Shown here: one piece after another, positions 46,478 through 63,241 of the stretch
Layout of the letters: every line of letters begins with the position of its first letter
Numbering within the stretch: position 1 is the first letter of the stretch
Assembly: GCA_018873245.2 (NCBI GenBank)
Contig: JAEMBT020000002.1
Coordinates: 9,088,001 to 9,152,000 of the forward strand
DNA length: 64,000 nt
Source: Archegozetes longisetosus
Lineage: Eukaryota > Arthropoda > Arachnida > Sarcoptiformes > Trhypochthoniidae
Direction of reading: 5' to 3'
Position numbers and translations under genes: made by a program
Notes under the pieces: generated by a model
What the model was told of the DNA's origin: nothing
Seen by the model: the letters and a program-made list of their open reading frames with translations, nothing else
Databases searched by the model: none

Positions 46478-47837
46478 TTTGTCATCTAATTAACACTTTT
46501 ATTAATGAAAACAGACTCGAAATTTTGAAATACCGCTCAACTGGATTGCATTTTCAAAATTTCATTCATTCGTAGCTTCCAATTGGAGAACGCCTTAATA
46601 TTTCAGGGATTTTAGTGACATTACTCACATTGCAATAGATCAAAAATGACTATTTCAAGTATCTAAAGAATGTATTGACTTTGATCACAAAATCGGCTTT
46701 TATTGCTATCAATAAAAATATCATGCAATCAATATTTTATAGTAAAGGATTACAAATCTCTTCCTTTCCTCAATTATGAAAGTTTTATTACATTTAGAGT
46801 TGTTTTATATCCAATTAATCCCGAAACTAATCAGTTCATGTCAAAGTATTTATTAGCTTAAGCTTATCAGCAATAATTGTTAGTTTATGTTATAGAATGA
46901 TTCAATTGTATTCATATAACATCTGAAATTTTGGTGAATAACCTTTCTATACTTTTTGAACGCCTATTATGAATTAGTTGACTGATTGTCTCTTAATCAG
47001 TATCACTAATCATTAGTATTTGATTGTATTTTATAAATTAGTGCATTCCTCGTGATCAGTGCTTCGATCGTTGATCTTTTCATGTGATTAGAACTTGAAC
47101 TTGTTCAAAATAATATTGAATTCAAGTTCATAATTGAGTCATTTTTTGTCAGAATTGACCAGCATTTCTACTTACGTATGAACTTTCTTAGCTAGGGTAT
47201 ATATGACTAAGATGTCCTCAAATTTATAAAAATGCCTAGAAACTTGTTAAATCTATAGTTGTGTTGCAGTCCCTCATTAGTCGATTATTGCAGTACAGAT
47301 GATAACTTTTTAATTACTAGTAGTTAGAAAAAAGTTAAGTCATTCCGAGGTCATCATTTTATGCATTTATGTTTTAAATAGTCATTTTTACATTTGATTT
47401 TGCCTCCATTATTCATCATTTCTTAAATAGAAAACTGGAGTAAATTCTTAATCTGACACAATTCCTTACTTTATTAAGCAAATTTGAATTCTTTCAAGCT
47501 TTCAATCGTGAATCTATTGAAAACTCACAAAAATAGATCAGAATTGGAGGAAATCAAAAATTAGTTTTAGCAAAGTAACTTACCGTAACGGTTATTAGCT
47601 AGTACTACAGTAGACAGCTATGATCAAAATCTTCAAAATATTTTAATTTTTACGAGCAACTAAGTTTACCTAAATGGGACTCACGTTTTTAGGAACCAGA
47701 TTAAAAGTTAGTTACCTCATCTTTAATTTGTTCCACTTGTTCAAAAAAGAAAAAAGTTCATTACAATGGTTCTCTCATAGTTATGCGGAGTATCTTTTTT
47801 TGCCTTTTTTCAATTACATTTAGTTGATAACTTGTTT
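46478..47837. other. Upstream region of the small gene, missing from unit 1
   Basis: AT-rich, no further gene seen. With the 5' half of the small gene it makes up the roughly 1.66 kb absent between 33745 and 33752 in the other unit. It should contain the small gene's promoter, but no motif stands out. Confidence 0.45.
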
Positions 47838-48080
47838 TTCAATGAAAAGAGTGTACAATGAGTTTGTGCAAAAAACATGAAAATTTGGAATTTAGTTTCG
47901 CAACTATTTAAAATGAAAATACATGAAACTCGCATGTTTGCAAATGTAAGGTTATCTAGAATACAATAATAAATGAGATAACAACCCAATAGAAGTTTAG
48001 TATAAGTTGAAGGCGTATCGCATCAACCAACTGTTTATTATTTAAAGTTAGACTTAATTAAGCTATAAATTAATGGCATT
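47838..48080. repeat. Duplication block 3 (unit 2)
   Basis: Same-orientation partner of 33745-33985. Noncoding. Confidence 0.8.
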
Positions 48081-49059
48081 TAATACTCGCATAAATTATT
48101 TTATTATTTATCGTGTGATAAAATGTCGTTAAATTGCATTTAACTGTTTTTGTTGAAGCAAACATTGAAATAATTATTAATTTTCACCTTCACTCTAATG
48201 AAGTTGAAGTATTTGAAAAATATTTTTAATAATAATTTTGGTAATATTGATTGCTTATTGGGGTAAGTCAGCTCTTATCTAATGTTTTTGTTAAACAAAT
48301 TAGTTTTTAACTCAAATCAAGATCCGTTTCTATTGATGTCACGAAAAATGATTTGTCATTGAATGCAAACCTTATCTAACGATAAACATATAAAGTATTT
48401 CTATTGATTTGCTTGTGATTCATTGGTCTCTATTTGTTTTTGATAATTATTTGATTAAATCTTATAAATTAATGAGGATCTAACACAACACTGGAATGAA
48501 TAGCAACAAACATGAACAGACGCGCAAAAGTCTGATGACAACCACTCGACTTCTCGCGAATAGATTCTCAGCTTTGTTAACGTTTAAGACATTAATATTT
48601 CAGTGACTATAAGAAACTATTGAATAGTATTCCAGCGATTATAAGCTGCAAACAGCCTATCATTGACTTCTTCGAAAAATACTCAACAGTTCAAGTATTA
48701 GATATTTAACATTTGATAAACTATTTGTAAAGTTTACTTCTTATTGTGTCAATCTTTTTATCGAATTGGGTTATTCGCTAATCATTAGCTCGTCTTTCCA
48801 TTTATACTAAAAGATTTAATTCTAACAAACCCAGTCCTTCATTCGATTGTTTATGACCGATATTAGTTTTGAAGTTCATAACTTGTTCGTTAACTTAATT
48901 TATGTTAATTTAAACTGTCCTTCAGATTGTCCTTTCAGCTCAATTCCAGTCCTCAATTGAAACTTGTGTCGAATATCAAACTTTGGCATTTCTTACTTCA
49001 CTGGATATCTATTTAGATTGAAAAGTGAAAATTGCTGCCTATATTTTAATCGTTTTATA
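48081..49059. other. Unit 2 spacer
   Basis: About 1 kb of AT-rich DNA with no gene, transposon end or tandem repeat that I could see. Its counterpart in unit 1 is replaced by the 4.9 kb of transposon debris. Confidence 0.4.
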
Positions 49060-49503
49060 GTGAATGCCATGTAATTAGGATCCAAAGCTCTAAACTTGTA
49101 TTACGTTTTGCTCAATTGGTATGTTATGTTCTTAAAATAAAATTTGTGTAAAGTTCACTAAATGGTCTGTTACAAAAGACCTCTTTAATGACCTAACACT
49201 TATTATTGAATTATGATCGAAGTCTGCATTTTTTATAACTGAAAATAGGACAATATATTGTGAAATCACAAGTAACTGTATTTGAATTAGTGTCTGTACT
49301 GTTACAGATTCTTATTTACCACATCAAGACTGATTAATCGAGGTAAATGTCAAAATTTGTATAGACTTTGATTATAATTCATAAAATTTGAGTAAAAACT
49401 GTCATTGTTTGACTTGGCAGTAAATACAAGTTCTAAGAGACCAGTACTAAAAAAAGTGTTATTGTTCACTAGAAAGTCCGGACTCTGATTGTGATATTGA
49501 GAG
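49060..49503. repeat. Duplication block 4 (unit 2 end)
   Basis: Same-orientation partner of about 38890-39358. The match stops near GTCCGGACTCTGATTGTGAT at about 49503, which marks the right limit of the duplicated unit, some 240 bp before MFSD11. Confidence 0.8.
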
Positions 49504-49741
49504 GTGTGTTGTTGATATAATAGTGCCCGCAGACTATTTTATTGTATTTTTACTCACTTAAAACTTGTTCTAAAGCGGTATTAATTTTTAGGTCATTCAT
49601 CGCAACTTCAATGCAAGTTTGACTATGGAATAAGTCACTTCATCTCCAATACAACATATATTTACTTTATAGAGTCTTCATATTGATATATTTTAGAGAT
49701 ATATTTTAAATTCAATTTTTTAAATAATCATAAAACAGAAG

Positions 49742-52578
49742 ATGGACAGAAATTTTGTGAATGTCATATTGCTTGGAATAGCTTTTATGCTGATATTCAC
49801 TGCATTCCAAACTGGTGGTATGATTCAAGTAAGCCATCAAATAATTTGCTATAGCTGCAAAACTCTTAACACTAATCTAATTTAAATCTAATTAGCAAAC
49901 AGTTGTCAAAAGTATTAAGGACGATGATAGTTCATATAATGCTGATGGTTATACGAGTTTATGTATAATCTATGCATCTTTCGCTTTGGCCAATTGGATT
50001 GCGCCATCAACGGTCATTTTGACAGGTCCCAAGATAGCGATGGTCATCGGAGCCCTTACTTACTGGTCAGTTTGAATAATTGACTTGTGCACTCAATGCT
50101 CCAATTGAATGTTTTATTTGCTCTTTTATTTTTACATTAAACTATATATCAATTAAAAACATTTTCGGCGATCAAATTCTTGAGGAACTTGTTGAAATTA
50201 CCTAACAATAGGGACCAAAAAGATTTAATTTGAAACTAAACTAAAGAATCATCATTAAAATTGAATCTACATTTTTAGTGCCTTCATAGCAAACTTTTTA
50301 TATCCAATGGTATGGCTTTTATATTTGCTTTCGGTAGTTATAGGCTTTGGAGCTGCAGGTCAGTTGAATACAGTAAAATCTGTAACTTTGACATGTAGTT
50401 AAGTGATTTTTCAAAATCAATAACAAGTTATGCTTTTCTAAAACATTTTTATATTGATTTTTAAAACCACTTGAGTGTGTGTAAAAGTTAGACAGATTTG
50501 ATTATAATTGAAGATCTAGTTGAATTCTAATCAATTCTAATTTATCTAAATTGTCAAATGTGCAGTCATATGGACGGGTCAGGGCAACTATCTTACCATC
50601 AATTCTGATAGCCAAACCATGTCACGTAATAGTGGTGTATTTTGGGCACTATTACAATGCAGTCTTCTCTGGGGAAATCTTTTTGTCTTTTTCATGTTCA
50701 AAGATGATGTAATCAGTAAGACAACTCGACTATGGACTTACGGCGTCTTGACAACTGTTGGACTAATTGGAACACTTTTGCTGTTTGTATTAAGAGGTGG
50801 AAATCGTGCTAACACTGAATCTAAAGGATTTTCTGAGAGTTTGAGGGAATGTTTAGATGCTTTGGGTAACTATACGGCGACAACTTAATAATCCTCGATA
50901 GTTACAAGAGAAAGACCGATGTTATGTCAGCGTGCCTGTCATACGCATCAATTTGTTGCCAAGTTTGATTTTTACTTGTTTTGATTACTATATTGAATAT
51001 TCTATAAGTTTCTTAATATCCTCCATATTATGATCTGACGGAGAGTATCCGATAGCCATGTGCTACTCCAGGTTTCTATCGCGGATTATTAAATTTTGAG
51101 TGTACTTCACTCAAATCATAGACTTGACAACTAATCAATTTTCATATTTATCTCAATAGTTGGTGCCGGCAGACTCCTTATCACTCAAAGAATGGCACTT
51201 TTGTGCATCACTTTCTTCTATACCGGTATTATTAGAGTTGTTTGAACTATTTTTAAGCAATCATTCAAATGAATCCAAACATTTCAAATGAAATTAGGTT
51301 TAGAGCTGAGCTTTTTCAGTGGTGTTTATGGAACAGCTCTGGGAAACACAAACAATTTGGTGGATGATGGAAATCCGAAACGATTTATCGGCATATCTGG
51401 AATGTTGATCGGCGCCGGAGAGATTATTGGTGGCGCGTCGTTTGGAATTCTGGGCTCAAAAACCAATCGATATGGTCGCGATCCTATAGTTATATTGGGT
51501 TACGTGGTACACATGATATCATTCTTTCTTATATTTATTAATCTTCCGAGTGTTTCATCTCTCGAAGAAACTAATGATCCGGCCTATATAACCAGCAAGT
51601 ATGTTATTAGTACTGTAAAATACCATACATCACAATATCATCAACTTTCAAATAGGCTATCTATACTAGATTATCTAAATACCTTTGGAATATGCTCCAA
51701 GTTCAAGCTAGTCAGGGCTAAAAGTCAAAGTCATGCACAGAAAGCTTGCACATTTAACTAAGCTATGATTAATTGAGCTCGTGCTCAGCATTACATGTTT
51801 GAAGAATTACACTCTTTCTAATAGTTTACAGAAAAATCTAGTATAGAGTATATGGTTCGGTCATCATCGCTCAGTGTCGAGGCCAGTAGGGGTGAGGGCC
51901 AAGGGCACCCTCTCCCCACCAAACTCTGGCTAACTTGATGTGAAAAGTTTTTGATATGAAATTTTATTAATCTGTTGCGATAATTGCTACAAAGTAAAGT
52001 AAGAGTAGGTTATAATTTAGTTTAAGTGTACTACATAAGTTTTAATCAGAAAAGTGTATATTTAATCAAAGATATTTAGTCAAAATAACCCCACTCTGAG
52101 TTTCGAACTTTGTGCAGTCCACTCGAAGTTTTCTGGCTTAGACATTGTTATGATTGATAATTAGAATAAGGTGTTGATATAATTTGTCTATATAGTAATG
52201 GAGACACATAGTTTTAAGACAACTTATTTTGATTTTGATCTTTATTTTAACAGGTTGGGAATAGCACTGTTCTGTAGTTTTCTATTAGGCTTAGGGGACG
52301 CGTGTTATAATACACAGTTGTACTCAATCCTCGGTGTCATCTATTCCAACAATAGTGCTCCTGCTTTCGCTTTATTCAAGTTCATCCAATCAATGGCTGC
52401 TGCAATCGCTTTCTTCTACTCAACAAGTGCTGATTTACACGTTCAAGTTCTCATTTTAGCCATATTTGCATCGATAGCGACTGTTTCCTTCTCATCAGTC
52501 GAGTGGTCGGCACACACAGAGAGCAATTATAATGATAGTTCTCCATCTTCATCGCCTGAAAGAACACATCGAAATTAA
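49742..52578 (+). CDS. Mfsd11: UNC93-like protein MFSD11
   Basis: Member of the UNC93 branch of the major facilitator superfamily; a membrane protein whose substrate is not established. Seven exons in phase: 49742-49828, 49896-50065, 50279-50358, 50566-50865, 51160-51225, 51298-51598, 52254-52578; 442 residues (human MFSD11 about 449). Conserved blocks: FMLIFTAFQTGG in helix 1, DGYTSLCIIYASF, WTGQGNYLTINSD, RNSGVFWALLQ, TGLELSFFSGVYGTALG, LGLGDACYNTQL, APAFALFKFIQS. About 12 hydrophobic segments; a hydrophilic Ser-rich C-terminal tail. These blocks fit MFSD11 better than UNC93A or UNC93B. Introns 3 and 4 each carry a MITE. The first exon junction gives a doubled Gln compared with other species, harmless. 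Confidence 0.95.
50371..50514. mobile_element. MITE family B, copy 3
   Basis: About 144 bp in MFSD11 intron 3. The left end CAGTAAAATCTGTAACTTTG is mirrored by a worn right end (AAAAGTTAGACAGATTTG). TA flank at 50369-50370. Same family as 14844-14982 and 32636-32771. Confidence 0.65.
50885..51092. mobile_element. MITE family A, copy 2
   Basis: About 208 bp in MFSD11 intron 4, with ends TTAATAATCCTCGATAG and, in complement, TTAATAATCCGCGATAG. One base longer than its relative at 9676-9882. Confidence 0.75.
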
Positions 52579-53479
52579 CTTAAAATCAATTATTTTATTG
52601 TTATTAATGTTAAAATCGGTTCTTGTTGAATCTTGTATCAAATTTAAAAATTGACTAAATATCAAATCTGTTCGAAATCAAAGTTTTAAGTTTTTATGTA
52701 TTTTTCTTAGAAAACGGCCTAAATATTAAAGAATTAATTTATTAGAGTTGAAAAGTATTTTAATTTTGAGAAATTAGACTAGTTTTATAGAAATTTTGTG
52801 GGAAATTCCTAGAAATATTTCCTTTAAAAAACATTTCTTATGTTTGAATACCGATAGTTATCTAAGTTTTGAACGTTAGGACTCTGAGCCATTTAATAGA
52901 AAAAGTTGCATTTTATGTTGTTTGTTTATTGCAGTTGATGCTTATCAAGATTTTAGAAAGTTTATTAGACGGAAAGATCACTGATTTAGAGTAAACTTTC
53001 AAAAGTACTCATTTAAGGTGAAGTTGACTAATTTTTGAAATTAATTGGGAAGTCAATAGTTTTTGAATAAAATCAACTTAAACTTTTATGCAAACGATAG
53101 AAGACATAGAAAAAGTAAATACAAAGTTAATAAGTTATTAAAATAGCATCTAAAATAGACTTAACTATGCATTAAAGAAAAAGAAATTAATCTTTAAAAA
53201 TAGCTTAGCTGAGTTGAAGCAAGGTTCAACTCTATAGTTAAATATGTTTTGATACTGTTCGAGTTCGGATAATTCATTTGTTACCCGAATTAGATTTTGC
53301 TCGAAAAGACAATATTAGAATAATGGAAACTCAATATGTTACAAATAAAAGTCGAGGAATGAAAGTTAGAGACAAAAAGATGAGAAAATATGAAAGAAAA
53401 GAGAGATTTATTAAAAATTCGCAATTATCCGGATGTGAGAAGTGTAATAAAAATAGTGATCGGTTTCGAGCACTACTGA
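52579..53479. other. Intergenic region between MFSD11 and SUZ12
   Basis: About 0.9 kb, AT-rich. A 111-codon open frame at 53278 begins with TTG, matches nothing known and overlaps the SUZ12 promoter, so it is not called. Confidence 0.45.
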
Positions 53480-53488
53480 TTTGGCGCC
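53480..53488. promoter_or_regulatory. E2F-type site upstream of SUZ12
   Basis: TTTGGCGCC, a perfect E2F consensus, ends 126 bp before the SUZ12 ATG in an otherwise AT-rich flank. PRC2 genes are established E2F targets in mammals. Confidence 0.65.
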
Positions 53489-53613
53489 GCTTTAACAGCA
53501 ATACAAGCGTTAAATACAAGCATTATTTTCAATTATATAGTAGTCTTTGTGAAAGTGATTTCCATATATTTTTTATAAAATCTATTTTAACTTATATTTT
53601 AATTTCATATTAA

Positions 53614-56360
<2,747 letters not shown>

Positions 56361-59111
56361 TATTTATTCCATTTTAAACTTAGTTAAATTATTTTTATTC
56401 ATATACTTAATCCAATATAAAATTGAACTTTAATAATGAATTGTTTGATTATCTTGTAGTGTATGAATTAATTTTTTTACATAATGTAATTTCATTTATT
56501 GTATTCACATTTCATTTATTGATTAAGATATTGTTTAGATTTTACAATCATTTATCCATTAATAATAAGCCAAATTTGGTAATTTTGCTAAAAGTTTATA
56601 AGTATTCAATTATGAATTAATCCAAGAATATTCCAATCTTTTTTATGTTTCTTTTATGAAATAAATTGAGATTCAACTTTCAGACCTTTAACTATGTCAT
56701 CTTGTTTGACAAACCAATTTACTATCATTACTACAAAAGTCATTTCTCTGAGTCTTATTCTGTTTTCTAATTATATAATCACTTTCAATAAAGCCTGGAG
56801 CAAAATGTGCGATCAATATATTTATCTAAACTTATATTAGCGCAATTGTTGATGTTTCTGAATAAGAACTTTAAGGCTTTAAAATCATACGATTAAACAA
56901 ACTTGAATTTGAATGAACTAAAACCAGAGAAGTGTTGAGAAGATTGAATTTTTTATTGCTATTATTGAAGTAAGTTTTGAAAGAATCAGTTGAAAGTATT
57001 CTACTCAAATAATTGTCAAATATTGACAAAGTTCTCACTTTCCTGAATAATAAACATTTGGACTTGTATTGATTCAAAACACTATTTGAGCGTGAAGTCA
57101 GTTTGAAAATAAAACTTCACTTCATATTACTTTGGAGAGTCTGGAGTCACAAGTATTGATATAAGATATTGAAGAAATAAATTAGGGTAAAAATAAAGAA
57201 GAAGATGTGAAGTATGGGATGTGATAAAAGATAAGAAGAGGCAAGGAGTGGTTACTGATTTTTAAAAAAAGATCTCTGTATTTGGAGAAAGGCTTGGAGA
57301 TAAGGGGCAAAACGGAAACATAATCCAATGCAGTATGTATAAGGCAAGCAATCAACAAGTAGTCAAATTCGATTATTTTAATCTTTTTCCTGCTAAAAGC
57401 TTCAAACGCTATTGCATTTCATTCTCATTAAATTATTTATGTTATGCCATCACTCTATAAATTATTAATGAACAGACTTTCAGGCTTGTCACATATGTTT
57501 AAATTGGATTTCTTATAAATAATATCAAGATTTTTATGCTTCTTTTCCACTACTTTTTCTCAATGAAACTCGATTTCGAAATGAGCTTGTTTCAAGAAGA
57601 TAAATATTGAAGGACTTGACAAACTGTCTAGTTGACTTACTGAGCTTATAACTGACCCTTTGAACGAAAACATATATTTAAATGAGCTTGTTTATGATGA
57701 ATTTACTACTTGTTAGAAGTTGAACGGATCTGTTTATCTAGTCTGACGGACAAGTTTGATTTGGAGTAAACATGCATAGTAATTTGCGACGCAACATTTT
57801 TTGTTCTTGCCTCAATCTGTTCCTAACAATAAATTGAGTTAGATATAACAATTATGATCAATTCTCAATTTAAACTTTAGCATTATTTGGGATTACTTTG
57901 CCATTTAAGAGATAATTGTTATCTGGTGTTGATGATGAGCAGACAGTAATTTAGGCTTAAGTGCGATCATGATTTTTCTATTATTTTTATGGGACATTAG
58001 GTGAAAATTTGACCGTTAGTTTAGAGATATTACCTCTAAACGATGTTTCATTTGGGAGTGATTGTTAAATTGAAACTTTTATAACAACACATTATCCCTT
58101 TTATCACATGCATTAACATCTATATTATTATTATAGACGTTATAGACATATCTCTTATTAACTTACATACGATCAAATGCATTAAATTTAGCGATGCATT
58201 CAAGCCTGACAACAAAATAGAGTTTCATCATTTCCTTGGTTCTCTTTCATTTGAGAGAATGTTACTACCACTACGACTACAGTCCATGTCCATTTCGCTA
58301 TTGTATTTGACGCCAGATTATTTATGCCTAGCATCACTCTTGCCAGTTACACTCACTTCACTTTATACTGGCGTTACATCTATTTTCCAATTCAAACTTC
58401 AATTCAGTTTGACCCCTTATCGACAGATATCAATAGAGTTAATGATAATCAGAGAAAATTATAGTTATGTGCATTTGAGGCATAGAAAATTACTCTGGAG
58501 TTGCATTTCTTATTTATTTTTGTAGTGAGCCACTGGTCTCAAGAGATTACATATTGAAAGATTGTTATTTGCTTAGCCTTGTTTTATGACCCATAGATAT
58601 ACTAAAGAAAATTGTATCCACTGGGAGCAAACACTGCTCCTCTCCAGAGGCTAACTCTTCTTGAAGCCAATTTTCCTCTTGGTTTTAGTTATTCAAATAC
58701 TAAAATAACCAAAACAAATCCTATTTCTCAAAATATAAACTTTCAAAACTACATTCCGAACACTTTAAGATAAGGGATCACATTGTTCTACTCCTCTGAT
58801 TTCCTTGTTATCATTGTAAAAAACTTATCTTTACACTTCTTGTAGCCACTTAGATCATAGGATATTTTTAGGTTCCTATTGGATTTAAAGATCATTTTCC
58901 CAGATCGAGAGGAGATCATCTAATCAAAGTATGACAAATAAAGTTACGCTTCAGATTAAATTTCATTTGAAAGACTTATCTCCAAACAGAGTCTGACCTC
59001 ATCATTGGTCCAATCTTGTAATGATGATAGAGCTATCGATCGAGAAATATAAATATTTTACTTGATAAGATTCACTAGACTCGTCGGATTCGTTGAACGC
59101 GTTCACTTCAT

Positions 59112-59155
59112 TGGATTCATTGGTTTGATTGGATCCGTTGGATTGATTGAGTCAC
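59112..59155. repeat. Short 9-bp tandem repeat
   Basis: About five imperfect units of the TTGGATTGA type (TTGGATTCA, TTGGTTTGA, TTGGATCCG, TTGGATTGA, TTGAGTCA). Noncoding. Confidence 0.7.
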
Positions 59156-62100
59156 TCGAATCGACAGCTTATATCCTTGTTGTGCTTAATAAAGTTAAGA
59201 TGATTACAAGTTGCAAATATTATAGGATTAGATTAATTTGAAAGCATATTTTAAAACGAAATGGTTTTATTAAGCAAAATATTATAATAACAATATTATA
59301 TTTGATGATTATTTATAATCTAATTTAATGCATCAGCTCTTTTGTTAATTAAAGAGAATTAGTACTATAAAAGTTAATATAGCAAAACTGGTTCAGTGGA
59401 ATATAACTGTTTGCGAAAGATTTTAGTTGATAGTAAGGATACCTCATTAAAGTATTGGAGTAATCATTATATTTTATTGCTTCACTCTTCCATCCAATTA
59501 AATATATTTCCAGATATCGTTAAAGTCTATACAATTTTTTAAATTTAGATTTACTTCAGAGTAGGTTTGTTCACAATATGGTAATTTTTTCAAGTTTATT
59601 CCCAACCTTAACAGATTAGCTATACTTTAATAATGGACTTAGTTCTCATCCAATAGAATTGAATTAGGCTCTAATGATATGCAGTTAGAACTTATATTTT
59701 GAGAGATTTTTAAAACATTCATTCTAAAGATTTAATTGGAATACAATTTAAAGATAGAGAGATGCATAAACCCGAACCGTTAAATTATTTGAATGTGCAA
59801 ACAATAATTACACAACGCCTCAAACCAACTGTTATTGCTTTTCTGATAGAATCACATTCTTTCTTTAGTAAGCACACAATTTCTGCACAACTTTCACATA
59901 ATTCCTACAGAATTTCATTCAAGTCTTTAAGTTAACTGAGTATTTGGCTTTGTATTCATTATGACTGCAAATTGTGTGTGAAAAAGAATCCAAACGTAAA
60001 GATAGAAATGATTTTAGTTTCATAACTGATATTTAATGATTAAGCCACTAAATTTCAATTAGATATAGTTTTAGTGAAACACGAACGATGAGATAGTTGT
60101 TTGAAGCTACTATCCATTGCTGATTGGTTAAAGTCACGTCATTCAGTCATCAATTTAAGAACTGAATTAAGCTTATTTGAAGTTTTCTATGATTTCCCTA
60201 AATATACTTTATGCTAAAGTAAGACATTAAATAAAGTGATAACATTTACTCAAATGATTCAACTTTCTATTTATAATCAAATAAATGCAAAAACATATAA
60301 TTAGACTTGAATTGAGCGTAATTTTTCATAAAGATTATTACAATTATTGTCTTAACCCTATAAAAAGTAATTATGCTCTGTGTGTTGAGCAATTTCTGAA
60401 AAAATCTTTCAAAAACGATAAATGAATGGCTCGTAACTCAACTGAAATTCGTAGAGCTTCCTAAAGAATATTTTCACATAAAACAGTAAGCCTTTAGGCA
60501 TAGCGTGAGCTATAGATAGAGTCTGACTGCTGGCCATCGATTTCTAAATTCATATGATAGAGCTCTAATGATAGAGAGAAGAAACAGTTTTACCATTAGC
60601 TCCAATGTTTATTCAATTATAAAAGTTTTATAACTTCTGGGAAGTCGACATTGCGACAGATTCAAGACAAGAATTTAGTTGCAATTTGATGAGCTATTGT
60701 GCGGGCTGACAAATTTATCTGAGGCAAATATTGAAGATCAAAATGAATGTGTCGAAAGATAGTGTATTGTGAAGCTATGAAAAGTCATGCTATTATTGCA
60801 CGACTCCATTCATAGCACTGCTCAGACCAAATTCGCCGAATTCAAGCCTAAGGCTTAAATCTTATCATGAAAGTTGCACATTATTTCTTGTGGTTTAAGG
60901 CCGTCAAGCCCGTTATAAAAACAATTTTTATCATAAGATACTACTTCAACTCAAACATCGACTGAGTCAATGTTAATATTATCACTAATCAAGTTGAGAT
61001 TTTTCTAAATAATTTGGAGAAACAGAACAGAAATCGGCACAGATTTTACCGTTTAATTCTAGGCTTATATTTGTCCAATTTGTCAGTGAAAGTGATTTCT
61101 CAAAAAGTAGAGTAAATAAGCAATGGAAAGGTCATGGTAACTAATAATAACTTGTCAAATATCGACCGTTCAGCTCAGCTCCAAGCAGTTCAGAATTTTT
61201 CAGAATTTGAGTTCAGTTTGAGACTTAAATTTCTTATTGAAGCTTTAAGTTGTGACATCGCTGACTTGAGAATGCAAAGAAGTTGTTGAAATGCGCGTAT
61301 GCTAAAAATTAGTATTGTTTTTGTTCTGTTCTGTAAAACCATATGCATTACTCTGGGACTGAAGCGAAGTATGTTTTCTAAAGTCAAAAGTAATGAATCT
61401 TAATACAGTATTTGTGTTGTTGTGCTCATTTTTTAAGCTTAAGACCAAAGGATCTTTTTCGGAAACATAATTGCGTATTAGCATAAGAGCTAATATTGAG
61501 TAAAATCTGATTTCTAAGATCGTTTTCAGTAGTTTAGGAATACTTAAGTTAATTTGAAAAATAGTTTCCATTTGCACTAATTCATATTGAAGTGATGATT
61601 AAAATTGTTTGAAAATGTGATCTAAAAATAAGATCAAATTAATTGTAATGAGTGCTATTACGTTACACTAACAATAGTTATTTAAAATACAATAATTGTT
61701 TAAGTTGATGGAAACTAATCTTCAAAAGTGGGTTCGTGTTGGAGACAGCATTAAAAGTCTTCAAAAAGAATAAGATTCAGTACATTTTTAGTGATGCATC
61801 ACTAAAGTAATGTCTGCGCAAAACTTTCATCTTTCAATAGGATATATTCAAAGAATTTAATTAGATTTTGCTGAAAGAAAACCTTCTGGATTGGCCTTAA
61901 GAAATAAATGTGACACTTTGATGAAAGTATAGGAAAGTAGCAAGAAACTGGAAACAAATTTTTACATGATTCACTTGCATCTATTTATAGCATAAGATTG
62001 ATTACATATTTTTGGTGGCCATTCCCAGAAAATAACTCAATATGAGTATAAGTTCATAAATTAAACTATTGGTATGATTTATGATGCGCATTAGTGATAT

Positions 62101-63188
62101 TGTTGTATAATTATATTGTTGTATAAATTATTGTGCAACATTCATTATTGACTTATTGTACAAAGTTGACTTTCGATGGCTCAAATTTGACTCAATGTAA
62201 TACGCATTAGATTGCTTATTGAATTATTCCTTCAATATCTCACTGAAATGCATTGGTATAGAGAATGCTATTCATATGGTAACTGAAAGGGCAATCCAAC
62301 CAATAATGCAAATGCTAAGTTTGGAATCCATGAAAACATTTCTTAATTAGAGAAGTTAAATGCATATTAAATTCTGGTATTAAAGACAGCAGACATAATG
62401 ATAAACCTCTTAAATAGAAGTATTAATTTTGCTGTGAGTGCATATCTTAATAAAGTGTTTGCATCTGAGACTTCATAATTATTATGATTAATCTGATTGA
62501 AACATTTGGGCTTTACTGCTATGTAAACTTGAGTAAACAGAACAGCTCAGATTAGGATCAATATTGATGGAAGATTTAGTTTAAAACTATAATCAATAGT
62601 TGAAACAAATGATCTACAGATCAAAGATGTTGGTAGGTAAGGAAAAATATTGATGAATCTATTATTTAGACTGATTCGATATAATATAAGATGAAAAGCA
62701 TAATAAAAGATAGGAAACTCGATAAGATAGAGCGTTATCGTCCTTTTATTTTCTGTTATCTATCATTTCCTTTACAAAGCGCCTAAACTTTCTATATAAA
62801 GATCTAGCGAATTTGGTTTTTAAGTCAAAAAAGTGATACATATTCATTAAGCTAAACAAAAAATTGTATGTAAATTCGTGGTATCTTTCTTTACTTTATT
62901 GGATTTTTCTTAAGAAGTCTCCTATAAATAATGCACTGCACAACATATCTATTCTAATATTCCATGCAATTTCCTATTATATAAATTATTTGATCATCCT
63001 TATTAATCATCTACCCTCCCTCTCTTTCCCTTACTACCACTTCTACAATCCAATCGATTCTTAAGAATTGGACCGATTTTCTCATTTTATGTCTTCATTA
63101 TATATTGACCGAATATATTGATAATATGACACTTCACACAACAACACATGAGCGAGAAGTGAGCAAAATATAAGTTCTGTTTTTCTTC

Positions 63189-63194
<6 letters not shown>

Positions 63195-63240
<46 letters not shown>
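63195..63240. repeat. (AG)23 microsatellite
   Basis: Uninterrupted AG repeat of about 46 bp, noncoding. Confidence 0.98.

Positions 63241-63241
<1 letters not shown>

Noticed and set aside
53278-53613. 111-codon open frame upstream of SUZ12
   Set aside because: It begins with TTG, matches no family, and overlaps the SUZ12 promoter with the E2F site.
58259-58525. 88-codon ATG-started frame in the right flank
   Set aside because: Biased, hydrophobic composition with no family resemblance, no neighbouring exons that I could find, and length expected by chance in 7.6 kb.
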